The notes: generated by a model from the sequence alone, not told the origin. DNA of 64,000 nucleotides from CAWVSB01 sp036960375 (GCA_036960375.1 JBALVY010000007.1:1-64000); one strand, 5' to 3'; numbered from the stretch's first letter, positions 1 to 10,400 are shown. Translations and numbers: made by a program.

Positions 1-29
1 ATAGAGATGATAATAACACCTCTAATCAG

Positions 30-419
30 GTGGCCAAATTCACTATGCCACTACAATTACGTGTGTGGTATGAAAACGGACAGTTGGAGGCGGAAGAGAC
101 ACATAAGGACGATAAGAGAGATGGCCTAAGCCGTAGATGGCACACAAACGGACAGCTGTGGATAGAAGAGACGTATAAGGACGAGGAGAAAGATGGCCTA
201 AGCAGTATGTGGCATAAAAACGGACAGTTGAAGACAGAAGAGACATATAAGGACGGGAAGAAAGATGGTCTATATCGCTGGTGGTATTTTAACGGACAGC
301 TGTTGTCAAAAGGGACGTATAAGGACGGCAAGATAGATGGCCTATATCGCTCGTGGCATGAAAACGGACAGTTAGAGTTTGAAGCGACATATAAGGACGG
401 GGTAAAAGTTGCCCAATAG
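30..419 (+). CDS. MORN-like repeat protein (YwqK-type)
   Basis: A repeat protein of at least 129 residues with five units of about 24 residues, each around W-x-x-NGQL-x-x-E-x-TYKDGKKDGL. At DNA level the motif AACGGACAG recurs every 72 bases (75, 147, 219, 291, 363). This matches the MORN-variant repeats of proteins often named YwqK-family antitoxins; an antitoxin role here is not shown. The chosen GTG at 30 has no clear ribosome binding site, and the frame stays open to the window edge, so the gene may be longer. No partner toxin is visible. A weak hairpin terminator follows at 429-454. Confidence 0.7.
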   Translation: MAKFTMPLQLRVWYENGQLEAEETHKDDKRDGLSRRWHTNGQLWIEETYKDEEKDGLSSMWHKNGQLKTEETYKDGKKDGLYRWWYFNGQLLSKGTYKDGKIDGLYRSWHENGQLEFEATYKDGVKVAQ

Positions 420-428
420 AAATGATCT

Positions 429-454
429 CGGGCTATTAAACCGTGGCCCGTTTT
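429..454 (+). terminator. Weak Rho-independent terminator
   Basis: CGGGC (429-433) pairs with GCCCG (446-450) around a 12-base loop and is followed by TTTT. It sits just after the MORN-like gene and before the nuclease gene. Confidence 0.4.
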
Positions 455-502
455 ACTTGACCGCTACACATGCACATAACAAGAAGTCATAGGAAAGAAC
501 TA

Positions 503-1453
503 ATGTCTAACTACCAAACAATACGTGAACTTGTTATCGATTCATACTTAACGGAAGGTGGCATGCCTTCGTATGATGTACTCACTGAAAAAGTACTGAA
601 AAACTTTCCATCAAGTAGATGGCAGCAGTCTCACTATGCGTGGTACAAATCACAGATTAGGACTGGTAGAATTCAAGTTACTGATACCAATTCAGAAGAC
701 ATAACTGATGCCGTCATTGAAGATAGTATTTCTCAATCTATAGACACCCAGGTATCGCTTGAGCGTGATCTTCAACAGTACCTTGCTCTTCGCGTAGGCG
801 AGATCGAAGAGGGCTTAAAGCTTGTAGAGGGTGGTATTGAATATAGGACTGAAGCTGGTCGCATTGATCTACTCACAGTGGATGTGAACAACAATCTAGT
901 AGTGATCGAACTAAAAGCTGTCAAGGCTAAAGATTCGGCGCTAGGGCAATTATTGGGCTATGTAGGCTGCCTATCCACTGAGCATGAAAATGTGAGAGGA
1001 ATCTTGGTGGCGGCTGATTTCGATAACAGGGTGGTATTTGCAGCAAAAGCTCTACCCAACATAAAGCTAGTGAAATATGAACTCAGCTTTACATTGGATG
1101 AAATCGACTGCGCTGAAAAATCCCCTCCTGAGGGCTACCGCCCTCACGGCGACCTCTATTTGGGTACAAAGCTAATGTTTGAATCCTACTGCGAAGGCGG
1201 CCTATGGCAGATCTGGCGCATAGATATAGGGAGACAGCTCAACAAATATGTCTTTGTCTATGACAACGATACTGCTGGTGATTCAACTGAATATCCTACG
1301 ACACATAACTCCAGCGCTCCCCTCAACGGACAAAGCCCAATCTTGGACGACCTAGACGCCATATTGAAATTCGCTGACAACGCTTGCGGCGTAAACTGGA
1401 GAGACACACGCCTCGGTTATGTACACCCGATTATCTCGGAATATCTCAGGTAA
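503..1453 (+). CDS. PD-(D/E)XK nuclease-like protein, copy 1
   Basis: A 316-residue protein with an N-terminal, probably DNA-binding part (about 1-90) and a PD-(D/E)XK nuclease core. The core motifs are GRIDLL (D122) and LVVIELKA (E136, K138), followed by GQLLGY (Q149). This resembles the C-terminal nuclease domain of NucS/DUF91-type proteins; the substrate is unknown. The ATG at 503 is preferred over an in-frame ATG at 470 because AGGAAAG precedes it and the same start and leader recur in the second copy at 4978. Residues from about 58 on are identical between copies, while the first 57 carry six substitutions. A role in DNA defence or mobile-element maintenance is inference. Confidence 0.8.
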   Translation: MSNYQTIRELVIDSYLTEGGMPSYDVLTEKVLKNFPSSRWQQSHYAWYKSQIRTGRIQVTDTNSEDITDAVIEDSISQSIDTQVSLERDLQQYLALRVGEIEEGLKLVEGGIEYRTEAGRIDLLTVDVNNNLVVIELKAVKAKDSALGQLLGYVGCLSTEHENVRGILVAADFDNRVVFAAKALPNIKLVKYELSFTLDEIDCAEKSPPEGYRPHGDLYLGTKLMFESYCEGGLWQIWRIDIGRQLNKYVFVYDNDTAGDSTEYPTTHNSSAPLNGQSPILDDLDAILKFADNACGVNWRDTRLGYVHPIISEYLR

Positions 1454-1597
1454 TTAGGTTTATTATTTCCTGTAGAAAGATAGATCGAACTTCGACCAAT
1501 GAAAAGGAATAGCGCGACCATAAAGCGTCCCCAAAACTTACTGTAGCCACTCTCTCCAAATAAGGTAGATTCCACACCCCAAGATTAATTCGAATGT
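674..1597 (+). repeat. Perfect 924-bp direct repeat, copy 1
   Basis: Bases 674-1597 match 5149-6072 without mismatch or gap (offset 4475). The tract covers most of the nuclease gene and about 144 bases of downstream spacer. Homology at the same offset starts near 473, but 503-673 has 11 differences. Confidence 0.9.
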
Positions 1598-2092
1598 AGT
1601 CACAGCATCCTCTCGCCCATCAGTAAAACGCATGTGTTCACGCCCGAAAATTTGGTGAGCCTAATTAAATCTCGGCTCCGAAAAAGAGTCATATTTTTCT
1701 AAAAGAGCAACTACTCACTCTGGAGGCTTTTGTACGCCTCGTTTTCCTACTAGCTGAAATACCAGTTTTAGGGAGTAGAGAATCGTAGGCTTAATGCGGG
1801 CTGCAGGGGTAATTACCACTCACACTCTGAACTAGACGTGACTTTTTGGGCATTAGGAAAATTTGACACCTCGCCGAATAGCAGCACTATTCGGACGCCC
1901 TCTAGAGCCTGTTAAGTCCATACCTTACACCCAAGGCATCCCCTTACAAGATCCCGAGTCGCTAACAACACTCATACATTTTCGATGCTCGTATAGTCAA
2001 CTTTCACGCTGCGAACAACTAACCGCGCAATTGCGCCGAAACAGTTTGGAGCATCGACTGTCTCACATTGCCTCTCGTAAAGGTGTCTAGTA
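1598..2092 (+). repeat. Structured intergenic repeat module, copy J1
   Basis: No supported gene lies in 1454-2364. The spacer holds a module shared with J2 (4470-4858), J3 (6073-6363) and, more diverged, J4 (12047-12345). In order: a terminator-like hairpin (GAGGC 1723-1727, GCCTC 1736-1740, then GTTTT); a larger stem with CTACT 1747-1751 and AGTAG 1774-1778; a palindrome GGTAATTACC at 1808-1817; TTGACA at 1863-1868 followed by a conserved stretch of about 30 bases; and GTGTCTAGTA at 2083-2092. GACACC (1864) and GGTGTC (2082) are inverted. TTGACA could be a -35 box, but I see no firm -10. Bases 2093-2364 show nothing recognisable. Confidence 0.7.
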
Positions 2093-2364
2093 AACTCTAG
2101 GAAATACAGGCGTTAGGCTCGCAGATAGCAGAATCCAGAAAAGGCAGAGGTGACGGACTCGGTTTGCGGGTGACCTTCATTAATGTATTGTATTTTGGCG
2201 ACCAAAATAGAGTGTATAGATCTCAAAGTGCTAATATCTGAAAATAGAGAAAATGCATAACAATGAACCGCTAGAGGTTTGCCCTCGCCTCGCTTCGTCA
2301 AGTACTAGGGCGCGACTCAACATCGCCTAGATTTCTCCGCAGTATTAACGGACTAATAGTCAAC

Positions 2365-3900
2365 ATGTTTGGATATGTAAAAAGATCTCTTCTAGATGCG
2401 GAGGTAGACAAAAATGTCGATCTCATTGGACAACTTCGTAGGGAAGAGGCTCACTCTGCAAAGCTACGGAGTGAGCTAAATGATGCTGAAAATCGCTATT
2501 TGGATCTGACGGGCAGCGAGCAATATAGATTACTGGAAGACTTTCAAGCTCTTGGGCGCCAACTAAATGAGCTAAAAATCGAAGTTGAGGCTAAAACGAG
2601 TTTTATAAATGAATTCAAAAACACAGCGATTGAAAACGCCAGATCGGAAATAGATATTCAAACGCAGAAGCTTGAGATAGAGGCTAGAAAAGATACAAAA
2701 AAACTAACAGATAAATTGAATGCAAAAAAATCAGACGCCAAGGAAGGGCTTGAAAAAACCGAGCATGAGCTATCGGAAAAATCTAGACATCTGACAGAAA
2801 TAGATAAAAGTATAGATAGAAAAAGTAATGAACTTTACCAAATCGAAGCTAACATTGATCTTCAAGATGAATTAGTCAGTGTAAGACCAATCAGTCAAAA
2901 TATAACGGGAATTAATAGCTCTGAAACCAAAGAAAAACTACAAACAAATAAAGACGCACAAAAGGCGTATATTAGATCTTCCTCAGCTTGGATAGCGCAT
3001 GAGCACTTCTACTGGAACGAAAACCTCAGAGAAGGAAAATCCAAACAGAGACGTCTTGCTAGATTCTTGTTGGTAGCATTTAACGCTGAAACAGATAGCC
3101 TAATAGGGTCAGCCAAAAAAAGTAATTTTCATAAATGCCATAAGAATATAGAAAAGTGGTTTGAAAAAATAAATGAGCTCGGTGAGGATTGGTTTGTAGC
3201 AATTGAAAGAGAATTTCTTAAATTGCGCCTTGAAGAGCTCAGAATAGTAGTCGAATACCATCTACAAAGGGAGTTTGAAAAAGAAGAGGAAAAATATATT
3301 AATCAGAGTATTCGAGAAGAAAAGAGGGTACAGAAAGAAATTGAAAATTTTGTAATTTCCCGTGAAAAAGAGGAAAAGGGCTACGAAACGGAAATAGAGA
3401 GAGTTACAGACGAACTTAAAGCTAGCTCCGATGCCGAAGTATCAAAACTTAAATCCCAAATTGAAGATTTACGGATCAAATTGGAAAGAAGTACCAGAGA
3501 GAAAGAGCGTGCAATGTCTCTCGCGCAGCTAACGCGCTCTGGCCATGTCTACATCATAAGTAACCCAGGCTCTTTTGGTCATGGCGTTTACAAGATAGGT
3601 ATGACTAGGCGACTTGATCCTATGGATAGGGTCAAGGAACTGGGTGACGCTTCCGTACCTTTCTTTTTTGACGTCCACGGAATTATACATAGCGATGATG
3701 CTCCTGGATTAGAAAGGGAGCTACATAGGCGATTTAGTGAAAACCGAGTTAACAAAAACAATCTGCGCCGAGAATTCTTTAGAGTTCCTATCGACGCGAT
3801 TGAGGAAGCAATATGTGAAATTTATGGCCACGTCTCTCTTGATCGGCCCACTAGCAATGACGAAAAGCCCGACAAAGGATTTCTCGAAAATGAAGATTAG
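2365..3900 (+). CDS. DUF4041/T5orf172 coiled-coil GIY-YIG-like protein
   Basis: A 511-residue protein. Residues 1-160 and 290-390 are long, highly charged coiled coils rich in K and E. The C-terminal part (about 390-490) is a T5orf172 domain, a GIY-YIG-related fold, with HVYIISNPG, VYKIGMTRR, LERELHRRF and REFFRVP. The DUF4041 plus T5orf172 architecture is common in phages, plasmids and islands and is thought to bind or cut DNA; the exact role is unknown. The ATG at 2365 has only a weak upstream ACGGA. A short gene overlaps its stop codon, so the two are probably translated together. It lies between the two nuclease copies. Confidence 0.8.
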   Translation: MFGYVKRSLLDAEVDKNVDLIGQLRREEAHSAKLRSELNDAENRYLDLTGSEQYRLLEDFQALGRQLNELKIEVEAKTSFINEFKNTAIENARSEIDIQTQKLEIEARKDTKKLTDKLNAKKSDAKEGLEKTEHELSEKSRHLTEIDKSIDRKSNELYQIEANIDLQDELVSVRPISQNITGINSSETKEKLQTNKDAQKAYIRSSSAWIAHEHFYWNENLREGKSKQRRLARFLLVAFNAETDSLIGSAKKSNFHKCHKNIEKWFEKINELGEDWFVAIEREFLKLRLEELRIVVEYHLQREFEKEEEKYINQSIREEKRVQKEIENFVISREKEEKGYETEIERVTDELKASSDAEVSKLKSQIEDLRIKLERSTREKERAMSLAQLTRSGHVYIISNPGSFGHGVYKIGMTRRLDPMDRVKELGDASVPFFFDVHGIIHSDDAPGLERELHRRFSENRVNKNNLRREFFRVPIDAIEEAICEIYGHVSLDRPTSNDEKPDKGFLENED

Positions 3901-4282
3901 TGATTTCAAACGGATGTCTAATTCATTATCAAAAACTATACACGCTTTTTCTCTCTGCTTTGACGTGACTGAAATAAGTGATGCAAGCCTTTCCTATGAC
4001 GGAGAAAATTATCATCTGAGCTTTATGTGCAGCTTCGAATATTACAACATCAGTTTTCTGTCAAGCTCTTCCGAAGGATCTGAGGCAAACTTAGTAATTG
4101 AAAGTTTCTTTTCCAATTTAATATCAGACATTGAATCAAATTTGGCAGAACTAGAAATACAAGAAAAGGACGATGGAAATGACTGGAACGAGTTGCGAAT
4201 GCACAATCATGAATATGGCTGCCTTTCCGAAATTGCATCGCTTGAAATGCTTAAAGGTATACTGTCTGGATTGAGCAAATAA
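3890..4282 (+). CDS. Small acidic hypothetical protein coupled to DUF4041 gene
   Basis: A 130-residue acidic protein of unrecognised family, rich in S, E and F/Y, without membrane segments. Its ATG (3890) overlaps the last 11 bases of the DUF4041/T5orf172 gene, with AAAGGA upstream, a typical coupling arrangement. Another in-frame ATG at 3857 would lengthen it by 11 residues. The overlap suggests it acts with the upstream protein, possibly as a partner or inhibitor, but this is inference only. The following 4283-4469 holds no gene. Confidence 0.6.
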   Translation: MKISDFKRMSNSLSKTIHAFSLCFDVTEISDASLSYDGENYHLSFMCSFEYYNISFLSSSSEGSEANLVIESFFSNLISDIESNLAELEIQEKDDGNDWNELRMHNHEYGCLSEIASLEMLKGILSGLSK

Positions 4283-4469
4283 TTGACAAGTGACAAAGCG
4301 AGCCATCAGGCGGATTGTCATTTATGATCCAATTTTTTCTCAAGACCAGACACTAATGTCATCCACTTACACCAAGTAGAGCCCCTCCCTAACGGGAGGT
4401 CCACAGTACCGCTTACCCCAGAAAATCAACGCAGGCAAGCTTTATGGTAGCCTTAGGATTAACCCAAAC

Positions 4470-4858
4470 AATGTCACAGTCTCCACTACCCCATTAGCAG
4501 GCACACGTGTGAGACCCTGAAATTTGATGGAGCCCGACTAAATCTACGCATCGAAAAAGAGCTGCAAATTTATAGCTGGTCAATCGCTAACTCCGTAAGC
4601 CCTGGTACGCCACGATTCTCTACTAATTTAAATGGTAGTTTTAGGGAGTAGAGAATCATAGGCTTAATGCGGTCTGCAGGGGTAATTACCACTAACATCC
4701 TGAGTTAATCTAAACTTGCTAGATGTGCGTAAAATTTGACACCTCGCCAAATAGCAGCACTATTCGACCGATCTTTAACACTGAAAGAGTCCAGACCATT
4801 AGCCGAAAAATTTGGACCCCCGATTGGCCCTCGTTGTCCGAGGAAAAAGTGTCTAGTA
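4470..4858 (+). repeat. Structured intergenic repeat module, copy J2
   Basis: The second copy of the spacer module, preceding the second nuclease gene. It has the best inverted repeat of the family: ATTCTCTACT (4615-4624) pairs perfectly with AGTAGAGAAT (4647-4656) around 22 bases. Then come GGTAATTACC (4681-4690), TTGACA (4736-4741) and GTGTCTAGTA (4849-4858). The hairpin GAGGC/GCCTC of J1 is not kept. No gene is supported in 4283-4977; a short frame at 4736-4954 shares its first residues with one in J1 but lacks a ribosome binding site. Confidence 0.7.
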
Positions 4859-4977
4859 GACTTCATGAAAGTCCATTATGGTAGAGATCAAGAGAAGAAA
4901 ACACTGTACTTTCACTCGCCTAGAAGTACGCTACTATCTAGCACATTCACATAACAAGAAGTCATAGGAAAGAACTA

Positions 4978-5928
4978 ATGTCTAACTACCAATCAATACG
5001 TGAACTTGTTATCGATTCATACTTAACGGAAGGCGGCATGCCTTCGTATGACGTACTCACTGCAAAAGTACTGAAAAACTTTCCATCAAGTAAATGGCAG
5101 CAGTCTCACTATTCGTGGTACAAATCACAGATTAGAACGGGAAAAATCCAAGTTACTGATACCAATTCAGAAGACATAACTGATGCCGTCATTGAAGATA
5201 GTATTTCTCAATCTATAGACACCCAGGTATCGCTTGAGCGTGATCTTCAACAGTACCTTGCTCTTCGCGTAGGCGAGATCGAAGAGGGCTTAAAGCTTGT
5301 AGAGGGTGGTATTGAATATAGGACTGAAGCTGGTCGCATTGATCTACTCACAGTGGATGTGAACAACAATCTAGTAGTGATCGAACTAAAAGCTGTCAAG
5401 GCTAAAGATTCGGCGCTAGGGCAATTATTGGGCTATGTAGGCTGCCTATCCACTGAGCATGAAAATGTGAGAGGAATCTTGGTGGCGGCTGATTTCGATA
5501 ACAGGGTGGTATTTGCAGCAAAAGCTCTACCCAACATAAAGCTAGTGAAATATGAACTCAGCTTTACATTGGATGAAATCGACTGCGCTGAAAAATCCCC
5601 TCCTGAGGGCTACCGCCCTCACGGCGACCTCTATTTGGGTACAAAGCTAATGTTTGAATCCTACTGCGAAGGCGGCCTATGGCAGATCTGGCGCATAGAT
5701 ATAGGGAGACAGCTCAACAAATATGTCTTTGTCTATGACAACGATACTGCTGGTGATTCAACTGAATATCCTACGACACATAACTCCAGCGCTCCCCTCA
5801 ACGGACAAAGCCCAATCTTGGACGACCTAGACGCCATATTGAAATTCGCTGACAACGCTTGCGGCGTAAACTGGAGAGACACACGCCTCGGTTATGTACA
5901 CCCGATTATCTCGGAATATCTCAGGTAA
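4978..5928 (+). CDS. PD-(D/E)XK nuclease-like protein, copy 2
   Basis: A 316-residue paralogue of the gene at 503-1453 with the same nuclease residues (D122, E136, K138). The 30 bases before the ATG are identical to those before copy 1, including the AGGAAAG site, which fixes the start. The first 171 bases differ at 11 positions (six amino-acid changes, all within the first 57 residues). The rest is identical at DNA level. Both copies appear intact. The pattern suggests a 4475-bp tandem duplication later homogenised by gene conversion. Confidence 0.8.
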   Translation: MSNYQSIRELVIDSYLTEGGMPSYDVLTAKVLKNFPSSKWQQSHYSWYKSQIRTGKIQVTDTNSEDITDAVIEDSISQSIDTQVSLERDLQQYLALRVGEIEEGLKLVEGGIEYRTEAGRIDLLTVDVNNNLVVIELKAVKAKDSALGQLLGYVGCLSTEHENVRGILVAADFDNRVVFAAKALPNIKLVKYELSFTLDEIDCAEKSPPEGYRPHGDLYLGTKLMFESYCEGGLWQIWRIDIGRQLNKYVFVYDNDTAGDSTEYPTTHNSSAPLNGQSPILDDLDAILKFADNACGVNWRDTRLGYVHPIISEYLR

Positions 5929-6072
5929 TTAGGTTTATTATTTCCTGTAGAAAGATAGATCGAACTTCGACCAATGAAAAGGAATAGCGCGACCATAAAG
6001 CGTCCCCAAAACTTACTGTAGCCACTCTCTCCAAATAAGGTAGATTCCACACCCCAAGATTAATTCGAATGT
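5149..6072 (+). repeat. Perfect 924-bp direct repeat, copy 2
   Basis: Identical to 674-1597. Recombination between the copies would delete the DUF4041 gene and its partner as a 4475-bp circle. Confidence 0.9.
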
Positions 6073-6363
6073 TGTCACAGCATCCTCTCGCCCATAAGTT
6101 AAGCGTATGTATTCGCACCCGACAATGTCGTGAACCCGATTAAATCTAAACTTCGAAAAAGAGTCATAGATTTCTAAAAGAGCAACTACTCACTCTGGAG
6201 GCTTTTGTACCCTCGTTTTCCTACTAGCTGAAATACCTCTTTTAGGGAGTAGAAAATCGTCAGTTTACAGTGTTAACTAACACTTACATCCAGCGCAAAT
6301 TTTCATTTTATTAGATATTAGGAAAATTTGACATTACGCCGAGCAGGAGACTATTTAGCGACT
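6073..6363 (+). repeat. Structured intergenic repeat module, copy J3
   Basis: The third copy, downstream of nuclease copy 2. It keeps CTACT (6231-6235) paired with AGTAG (6248-6252) and TTGACA (6328-6333). The terminator hairpin is degraded. GGTAATTACC is replaced by another palindrome, AGTGTTA-ac-TAACACT. The module stops where the minus-strand gene at 6364 ends. The gap 5929-6363 holds no gene. Confidence 0.65.
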
Positions 6364-6897
6364 TTAGTAATCCATATCTATGATATCAGCTATTGATAAC
6401 TTCGTAAGATCCCCATTATCATTATAACTAATATGCAGGCTGAAATGGTCATATTTCCATACATCAAAAGCTGGCACCATAGTACCAGGGAAGCTCTTTG
6501 ACTCGACGTTACCTCCTGATTCGTCTGGATAACCCAGCTTTCTTATTATGACTTCTTTATTGTCATTAATCATCAATCCTTTCGGAAGGCTTCCTTTATA
6601 GCTTGGATTATTATCTTCTCTGATAGAGTATATAAAAATGGTATTCAGATATCCTTTCACAAAAAGAAATTCAATCCCGTCTCCATTATATTTGTAGTAT
6701 CTGAAACGACCAAGAATCTCAACTTCATAGTCAGAAACCTCAACCCTACCCCCCTGCTTACTCATAACGGTCTTTATCTTTTCGTCAGTTTCAGGCAGAC
6801 CAATGAGGCTTTCAATCCTAACATTATCATAATACAGAAATTTAAATATACCGCCGACAGCGACAATAAATGTAATCACGAAAATTGATTTTCGCAT
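6364..6897 (-). CDS. Membrane-anchored hypothetical protein, immunity-like
   Basis: A 177-residue protein of unrecognised family. An N-terminal hydrophobic segment (about 4-22) is probably a membrane anchor, leaving the rest outside the cytoplasm. The C-terminal part has a pattern seen in many small immunity or BamE-like folds: GLMINDNKEVIIRKLGYP, then WKYDHFSLHISYNDNG with alternating strands. No adjacent toxin gene is visible, so an immunity role is a guess. AAGG precedes the ATG at 6897. It is the only gene between the J3 module and the helicase operon. Confidence 0.55.
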   Translation of the reverse strand: MRKSIFVITFIVAVGGIFKFLYYDNVRIESLIGLPETDEKIKTVMSKQGGRVEVSDYEVEILGRFRYYKYNGDGIEFLFVKGYLNTIFIYSIREDNNPSYKGSLPKGLMINDNKEVIIRKLGYPDESGGNVESKSFPGTMVPAFDVWKYDHFSLHISYNDNGDLTKLSIADIIDMDY

Positions 6898-7075
6898 AAC
6901 TATATGGCCTTAGGTATTGAAATCACTTTTAAATAGTGGCGGCATTCACGCACCTCAACTGGTATATAACTTAATTTTAGTTCACTCTGCCCGCCCCTGA
7001 ACTTTCATCTTGCGCGGAAATTTGGCTAGTATAAGACGTCTTAAAAAAATAGAATCCCCCTAGACAGATTTAAAT

Positions 7076-7483
7076 TCAAATCAAAAACTGTAAAACAATA
7101 ATCCCAACGATCCCTAAGCTCCCGCCTAAACACGCCAACTTTATGACCTTCTCCAGATTTTCCAGTCGCGTCTGTACGTCGGTAATCTGATCACATCTCG
7201 CTAGATCCCCCTGAGTCTGATGAATTACCGTAATTTTTTCGTGCAGTTTTTTTAGTTCCTGGTCTTGAAAACTAAGACGGTTCTTTATACTCGAATCAAT
7301 CTCAGATATCGCGTCTTTCAGCTTCGCTATTTCCTTAACGTGCGTAGACAATAACACGATGGTTTTTGAAGCGGCTCCCAATTTGTCCGCTGCATACTGT
7401 AACGATTTCTTTTCATCTTTAACAGCCAGTAGTTGGCTATGCAGCTCTTCAAGAGCGGCCTCACCGTTTTCATATACGCTCAT
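7076..7483 (-). CDS. Coiled-coil protein with C-terminal membrane anchor
   Basis: A 135-residue protein, almost entirely helical coiled coil (about 5-110), ending in one hydrophobic segment (about 115-134, CLGGSLGIVGIIVLQFLI). The topology is tail-anchored, with the coiled coil in the cytoplasm. It overlaps the 3' end of the helicase gene by 14 bases, so the two form an operon and are likely translationally coupled. Function unknown. By analogy with membrane partners in defence operons it could tether or sense for the helicase; this is inference. Confidence 0.65.
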   Translation of the reverse strand: MSVYENGEAALEELHSQLLAVKDEKKSLQYAADKLGAASKTIVLLSTHVKEIAKLKDAISEIDSSIKNRLSFQDQELKKLHEKITVIHQTQGDLARCDQITDVQTRLENLEKVIKLACLGGSLGIVGIIVLQFLI

Positions 7484-10400
7484 CTCGATCTCCTATCAAA
7501 TTTCCAAACTCGCTGTTCACACGCTCCAGGTACAAAGTGGTAGCTATATCGCTTCTAGTGCTTTCCATATAGATCGGAAGCCCCCGCTCGCCCAGTACCG
7601 TATTGATTAAATCTTCTTCAATCATCGCCCACTTATCCAAATTCGACAAATTACGTAGCTCAGATAAAAAATTCACGACAGCCTCAATATCGGAATCAGT
7701 AACTGCTATGAAGGCCGCCACTCTGTCAATTAGTTTCCCCCCACTATTGTCGCCTTGTGAATGAAACACAATTAGAGCTTCTGTCAAAGTCAAGCCGAGC
7801 TGATCGGGGTAAGATTCAATAAATCTCCTAATCGAAAATCGTCGAGAGTCCAAATCACTCTTTGGTTCCAATAGAGCACTTTCGCCGCTAGGCGATCCTC
7901 GTAGATAGCCTAGTATTGAATCGAAGCTCCCGTTATCCTCTACGATATATGACAGGCTTTTGGTAGACTGATCGTTTGAAAAATAGCTTTCTATCTTCTG
8001 CCTAAAAGCTTCACAACTGTCCTCACCATACTCATCACACGCATCAACTAGCGTTCTCAGCGATTCCACCCTGTTCCTAATTCTTGTATTTATATGGTGG
8101 TCGATAACAATATTAGCCAGCCAAACTATCGCATTCGAATAATCTTCAGCCGTAACTACATCACCTAGCTGGCGGGCGGTTAACCCTGAACCATTTGTGA
8201 ATCGCTCTACTTTGTCATTATGGTGCTTTATCTGATACAAGCCGAACTTCACGTCAAATATACCTTTATAGAAATCGACGATTACCCAATCTTCGACTAC
8301 ACCCATTTGATACAATCGATAAAGAGCTAGTTCAACATCACGCTTTGACGATTTTAGATGAGATGAAGTAAGTACAGCTTTTTCTCCTTTCACTCCTAAC
8401 AGCTCAAATATGATCCTGCGGACAAGAGGGGGGATCGACTGATTGTCTTTGATCGAGCTTTTTATAAAGTAATGATGCCCAGACAGATCCCCCGCTGAAT
8501 CAGACAGAGAGATATTGGCGAATTGTTTCATATTTAGATTGCCAAAGAATCTCCTAGCCGACTCAAGGTCAGAGCGCCCATATAGAGTAATACAATTCGA
8601 TTTTCGACCATCTCTACCTGCCCTGCCCGCCTCTTGATAGAGGGCTTCTAGCGATGATGGTAATCCGACATGAATGGTAGTCGATATATCCCTCTTGTTT
8701 ACACCCATACCAAATGCTTTTGTTGCCACTAACAAAGGAAATTTGCTGTTCTTAAAGCGACTTTGTACCGACGCTTTGTAGGCCTCGTAGCTACCTCCAG
8801 AAAAAGATTTTGGCGGGCCACCTGTAAACATTTCTACTGTAGGGACAATACTTTCTAGTCCCTTTTTGACAGTGGCAGCTCCTCTCCCGCCTCTACCATC
8901 AACAAACGAAGTAAATACTATCGTGGCCTTCTCATTTGTGATCTCTCGCTCCGCTACAAGCTTGCTAACGAGAGGTCCTATATATCCAAATGGATCGCAC
9001 TCAATTACAGAGAACCGCAAATTGGGTCGTTCATACCGACTCAATGTTTGTACATTGTGGTCTGATATCTCAAATTCCTCTTGTATATCCTTTAGAACTC
9101 GCTGAGAAGCTGTAGCAGTCAGACACAGGACAGGCACATTGCGGCAAACACTTCTAATAGTATTTGCAAGTGTAAGGTACGCAGTTCTAAAGTCGTGCCC
9201 CCACTCTGACATGCAGTGTACTTCGTCTACAACAACCAAACTAATCAGATTTTTATCTGAGAGACCTTCCACTCTGCTCCTGAACTCCGCATTTTGGAGC
9301 CTTTCTGGACTAACAAATAGGAAACGAATTCGGCCCTTAGTGACATCTCTAAGGATTTTTTCCTTTAACGATGCAGGAGTATCAGAGTCTATTGAGGCGG
9401 ATCTATGGTACCCAATCGAAGCAAGCTCATTAACTTGATCTCTCATTAAAGACTTAATCGGACAAACGACTAGGCATAATCCTGCACCGACGATAGAGGG
9501 TAATTGATAGCAAAGGGATTTTCCTCCTCCAGTAGGAAGCAATCCAATCGTATCTCGGCCTAGGGTAACGTTGTTTATAATATCTATTTGGCCCAGATTG
9601 AACTCTTCGTAACCAAAGGTCTCATAAAGAAGTCCCTTCAAGGATAACCGTTCTCCCCATACCACCTTACTCTCCGCGTAACGAATGAACGAGTAATAGT
9701 CTTTTGATAACCTTCTATCTGTTTCAGAAGTAAAGTATTCAAGATGGTCTGTTTCACAGACAACGCCCTCCGAAATTCTGTCATCCCACCTCGTTTTCAC
9801 TCTTAGAACAATCTTTACATCTCCGTCAGAGTCAACAATATGCAAAGAGGGAAAACAGATATTCGAATCTAAAATACTAAACCAGTTGGACAAATCCTTA
9901 ATGGCAACATGGAGGAAATCAATTTCGATATCACTTATAACTTCTATTTTCCAAATTTCGTCATCTAAAGAAATTTTTCCAAGTCGAATCAGCTCAAGAA
10001 CAATAACCTGGAACCTGAAAATCGTTATATATATAAGCCCATATATGTCGTCATTTGATACCGACCCGTAATGAGCCCGCCTGACTATAGGCGCCTCTTC
10101 AAGTATCGATAATATTTCCAATACATAAGGCTTTATTTTTATATTGCAGGTAGCAGCCCAAACAGGGATTCTTATGGTTTTTACTCCATTTGAATATAGA
10201 AAGCGATCTCTTTCCCTGTCGGTAGCGACACCAATATTTTGTTCATGTTGCGACCCATCAATTTCTATAACAAGACGAGCTGCCGCCAGATAGAAATCAA
10301 CACGTTGGTGTTTGAACCGCTTTGAGTCTATTGAGTCTACGATATCGCTGATTTCACATTCGGGCCGAATTAATGATGTAACAAACTTTAGCTCTCCTAA

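Noticed and set aside
34..51. 18-base match (one mismatch) to 16183-16200
   Set aside because: A match of this size is expected about once by chance in a window this long, and no homology extends from it.
1481..1498. TCGAACTTCGACC resembling part of tRNA-Arg(ACG), a possible second att site
   Set aside because: Only 13 bases with a gap, not extending to the tRNA 3' end, and present twice because of the nuclease duplication.
1863..2090. Short frame (75 residues) sharing its first residues with one at 4736-4954
   Set aside because: No ribosome binding site, different lengths and contents after the first 12 residues, and the similarity is explained by the shared non-coding module.
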